Origin: Leptospira sp.
GTDB lineage: Bacteria; Spirochaetota; Leptospiria; Leptospirales; Leptospiraceae
Length of the DNA: 7,452 bases
NCBI GenBank assembly: GCA_025457985.1
Contig: JALOTI010000090.1
Span: 1 to 7,452, forward strand
Direction of reading: 5' to 3'
Part shown: one piece after another, positions 5,936 through 7,452 of the stretch
How positions within the stretch are numbered: position 1 is the stretch's first letter
How the letters are laid out: every line of letters starts with the position of its first letter
The notes under the pieces: model-generated
Told to the model about the DNA's origin: nothing
The model's input: the letters and a program-made list of their open reading frames with translations, nothing else
Database searches by the model: none
Position numbers and translations under genes: made by a program

Positions 5936-6583
5936 CTACTGTTTCTTGAATGGAATTTTGATTTCTGCTATTGTTTCTCCTTCCTCCTGAAAGATACGGA
6001 ATTGGTCTGTGGGAAGATTTTCTCCTTTCAGTAGTATCACACATAGAGCAATTCCAATCCCTTCACCTTCTGAATTATCTCCTCTTTCAATATAGTATTC
6101 CATAATATCTGAATAGTTTTGCGCATGGAGTAGTGAATTTCGAATCTTCTGCATCTCACCTTTGACTAAAGGGGAATTGTTTCTGACTTCAAAATGGATT
6201 CCGGAATTTCCATGGTCAATTTTTGTTTTTACATACAAGTTTTTTTCTTTTGCTAGGTCTTCGTAAGTATTACCTTTTCCAGAGAGTATAAAACTTTTGT
6301 ACATCCGAACACCTAACTCATAGTCGGCGGGAGAGTGGATATCTAGGTGATTTTCAAAAAAAAAGATTCTCTTAAAATTTGCCTTAAATCCATTCAATAT
6401 AAGATCCTTTACTATTGTATAAAGGATCGTCGATAAATCAATTTTATTGTATTTTTCACAAAGGCAATCCAATATCTTTGACAAATTTTCATCAAAGCTT
6501 TTGGAAGGACCGTAAGAGATTATATCAATGGTATTCTGTCCATAGACAAGGTCTCTCACTTCTTCATCCGACATCTCCTTCAT
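5936..6583 (-). CDS. Stand-alone GHKL/HATPase-like protein (histidine-kinase-type ATPase fold)
   Basis: The 215 residues carry a degenerate histidine-kinase-type ATP-binding domain. An N-box-like helix lies at about 57-72 (IVKDLILNGFKANFKR, with N64 in the Mg-binding place), a strand plus turn HFEVRNNSP at 130-138 sits where the D-x-G box is expected, and EGEGIGIALCVILLK (172-186) matches the glycine-rich G2 box. No phospho-accepting histidine (H-box) domain, sensor or membrane segment is present. It could therefore be an anti-sigma-type serine kinase, a regulator that binds a partner, or half of a split kinase. The ATG at 6583 overlaps the acyltransferase stop as ATGA, and no ribosome binding site precedes it, so coupled translation is likely. 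A second Met (residue 4) has AAGGAG directly against it with no spacer, so I prefer the first. The absence of a clear Asp in the D-box makes ATP binding uncertain. Confidence 0.72.
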   Translation of the reverse strand: MKEMSDEEVRDLVYGQNTIDIISYGPSKSFDENLSKILDCLCEKYNKIDLSTILYTIVKDLILNGFKANFKRIFFFENHLDIHSPADYELGVRMYKSFILSGKGNTYEDLAKEKNLYVKTKIDHGNSGIHFEVRNNSPLVKGEMQKIRNSLLHAQNYSDIMEYYIERGDNSEGEGIGIALCVILLKGENLPTDQFRIFQEEGETIAEIKIPFKKQ

Positions 6584-7452
6584 TCAAAAATATAATTGGA
6601 GGGAAACAGAGGATTGGATTTTTGTTTTTCATCTAAGAGTAGAGTTTCCAATTCTTTGCGGAGTCGCTCTGTTACTTCTTCTACTGTCTTTTTTTTGTCG
6701 GTTTTGTACTTTGGAAGGTATTCCTTAATTGAAAAACTATTTCCCAATCGAACAATTGCTTTGTGGGGTCTGCTTTTTGTTTCGCCAAATAATTCGTTCT
6801 CATACCTGTACAAAAATTCATACAATCTTTCAGCTGACGGAAGTTCTTTGATATAGTTTGTTTGGATCGAAATAAAATCGTATGCTTTAGTTGCCGCCTT
6901 TCTTGCCCAAATAGCCATCTCAAGACTTGGCAATTCACCTTTGGGATCAGGCATCCCAACGGAAACCATTTCCAAGACACTTAGAATCTTTCTGAGTTTT
7001 TCTATGGCATTGGTTTCTGGATCCCATTTTGGTATGTTTGCTTTTTTTGCAATATTATCGAGCATAGCATGTCTCATACGACCGAGTCGGAAATCAAAAT
7101 CTTCCATTTTATCTGGATCTGTATGGACTCCGTATTCTTTTTCTTCCCTCTCGATCATTCGTTTTCCGACAGACAAAAACCTGTGAACGATATCTTTTCC
7201 TGATTTAGAAATACCTAACTTCTGTTCCATACGTGTAAGGCTTACATCGATATCCCTTTGCATCGAAGAAATGGAACTAGTCATTCGGTATTTGATAAAC
7301 GTCGGTAAAATTTGTATATTGGCATCTGGATCTTTTTTAAGAGCATCTTCAAGACCCCAAAATGCAAGCTGGGAAACTCCCGGTTGAAACGGAAGGAGTG
7401 TGTCGTTCATCCCACTGGTTGGCTCGCCCTCGGGAAACAAAACGAGTTTTCC
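6580..7452 (-). CDS. PlsC-like glycerol(phosphate) acyltransferase, C-terminal 290 residues (partial, runs off the right edge)
   Basis: The reading frame is open to the window edge. The first visible residues are GKLVLFPEGE, the acyltransferase block III (FPEG, which binds the phosphate of the glycerol backbone). NDTLLPFQPG and IQILPTFIKYR follow, the latter matching block IV. The family transfers an acyl chain to glycerol-3-phosphate or lysophosphatidic acid at the inner membrane. The HX4D catalytic block I would lie outside the window. The FPEGE variant with ND..PF downstream is like a subgroup of PlsC relatives I recall from cyanobacteria, rather than the classic FPEGTRS. About 225 residues follow block IV, far more than in ordinary PlsC; they are charged and mostly helical-looking, and I recognise no domain in them. 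The TTG at 7440 is an internal leucine codon, not a start. The stop overlaps the next gene's ATG by four bases. Confidence 0.8.
   Translation of the reverse strand, partial: GKLVLFPEGEPTSGMNDTLLPFQPGVSQLAFWGLEDALKKDPDANIQILPTFIKYRMTSSISSMQRDIDVSLTRMEQKLGISKSGKDIVHRFLSVGKRMIEREEKEYGVHTDPDKMEDFDFRLGRMRHAMLDNIAKKANIPKWDPETNAIEKLRKILSVLEMVSVGMPDPKGELPSLEMAIWARKAATKAYDFISIQTNYIKELPSAERLYEFLYRYENELFGETKSRPHKAIVRLGNSFSIKEYLPKYKTDKKKTVEEVTERLRKELETLLLDEKQKSNPLFPSNYIFE

Noticed and set aside
7438..7440. TTG at 7440 as start of the acyltransferase
   Set aside because: The frame stays open to the window edge with GKLV directly before FPEGE, matching block III; the codon is an internal Leu.
1..7452. tRNA, rRNA, CRISPR array, insertion sequence or long direct repeats
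   Set aside because: I saw no tRNA-like cloverleaf, spaced repeats, transposase motifs or terminal inverted repeats; nearly all the sequence is accounted for by the nine genes.

Overview
The window looks like a piece of a spirochaete chromosome, most likely Leptospira. The best clues are a 1076-residue membrane-anchored coiled-coil protein of the kind annotated in leptospires as SpiroCoCo, a 67-residue bacterial histone, and moderately AT-rich DNA with many A/T runs. The genus call is inference from gene content; no rRNA or other taxonomic marker is present.

All nine supported genes lie on the minus strand, so transcription runs from right to left. In that order they are: the C-terminal part of a PlsC-like acyltransferase (7452-6580, cut by the window edge); a stand-alone GHKL/HATPase-like protein overlapping it by ATGA (6583-5936); a ferritin-like di-iron protein (5902-5237); a 107-bp intergenic region with competing inverted repeats, a T9 tract and a possible promoter; the giant coiled-coil protein (5129-1899); the histone (1881-1678); type I methionine aminopeptidase map with a GTG start (1674-919); a 44-residue exported Cys-Pro repeat peptide (860-726); a single-domain response regulator (713-318); and the N-terminal 99 residues of hydroxyethylthiazole kinase thiM (297-1, cut by the window edge). 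With thiM counted, no stretch over 300 bases lacks a gene.

Two transcription units seem likely, split at 5130-5236. The first (acyltransferase, HATPase, ferritin-like) has tight spacing, including a 4-base overlap. The second runs from the coiled-coil gene to thiM with gaps of 17, 3, 58, 12 and 20 bases. Two translation starts in it, those of the histone and the 44-residue peptide, have their Shine-Dalgarno sequences buried in perfect inverted repeats (8 and 9 bp).

The most interesting block is coiled-coil protein plus histone. The coiled-coil protein has an N-terminal membrane helix, about 1000 residues of cysteine-free, nearly proline-free coiled coil, and a small C-terminal helix-turn-helix-like module. 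The last codons of its gene can base-pair with the histone ribosome binding site, so histone translation may depend on ribosomes finishing the coiled-coil protein. A membrane-to-nucleoid tether produced together with a nucleoid-packing histone is a testable hypothesis, not something the sequence proves.
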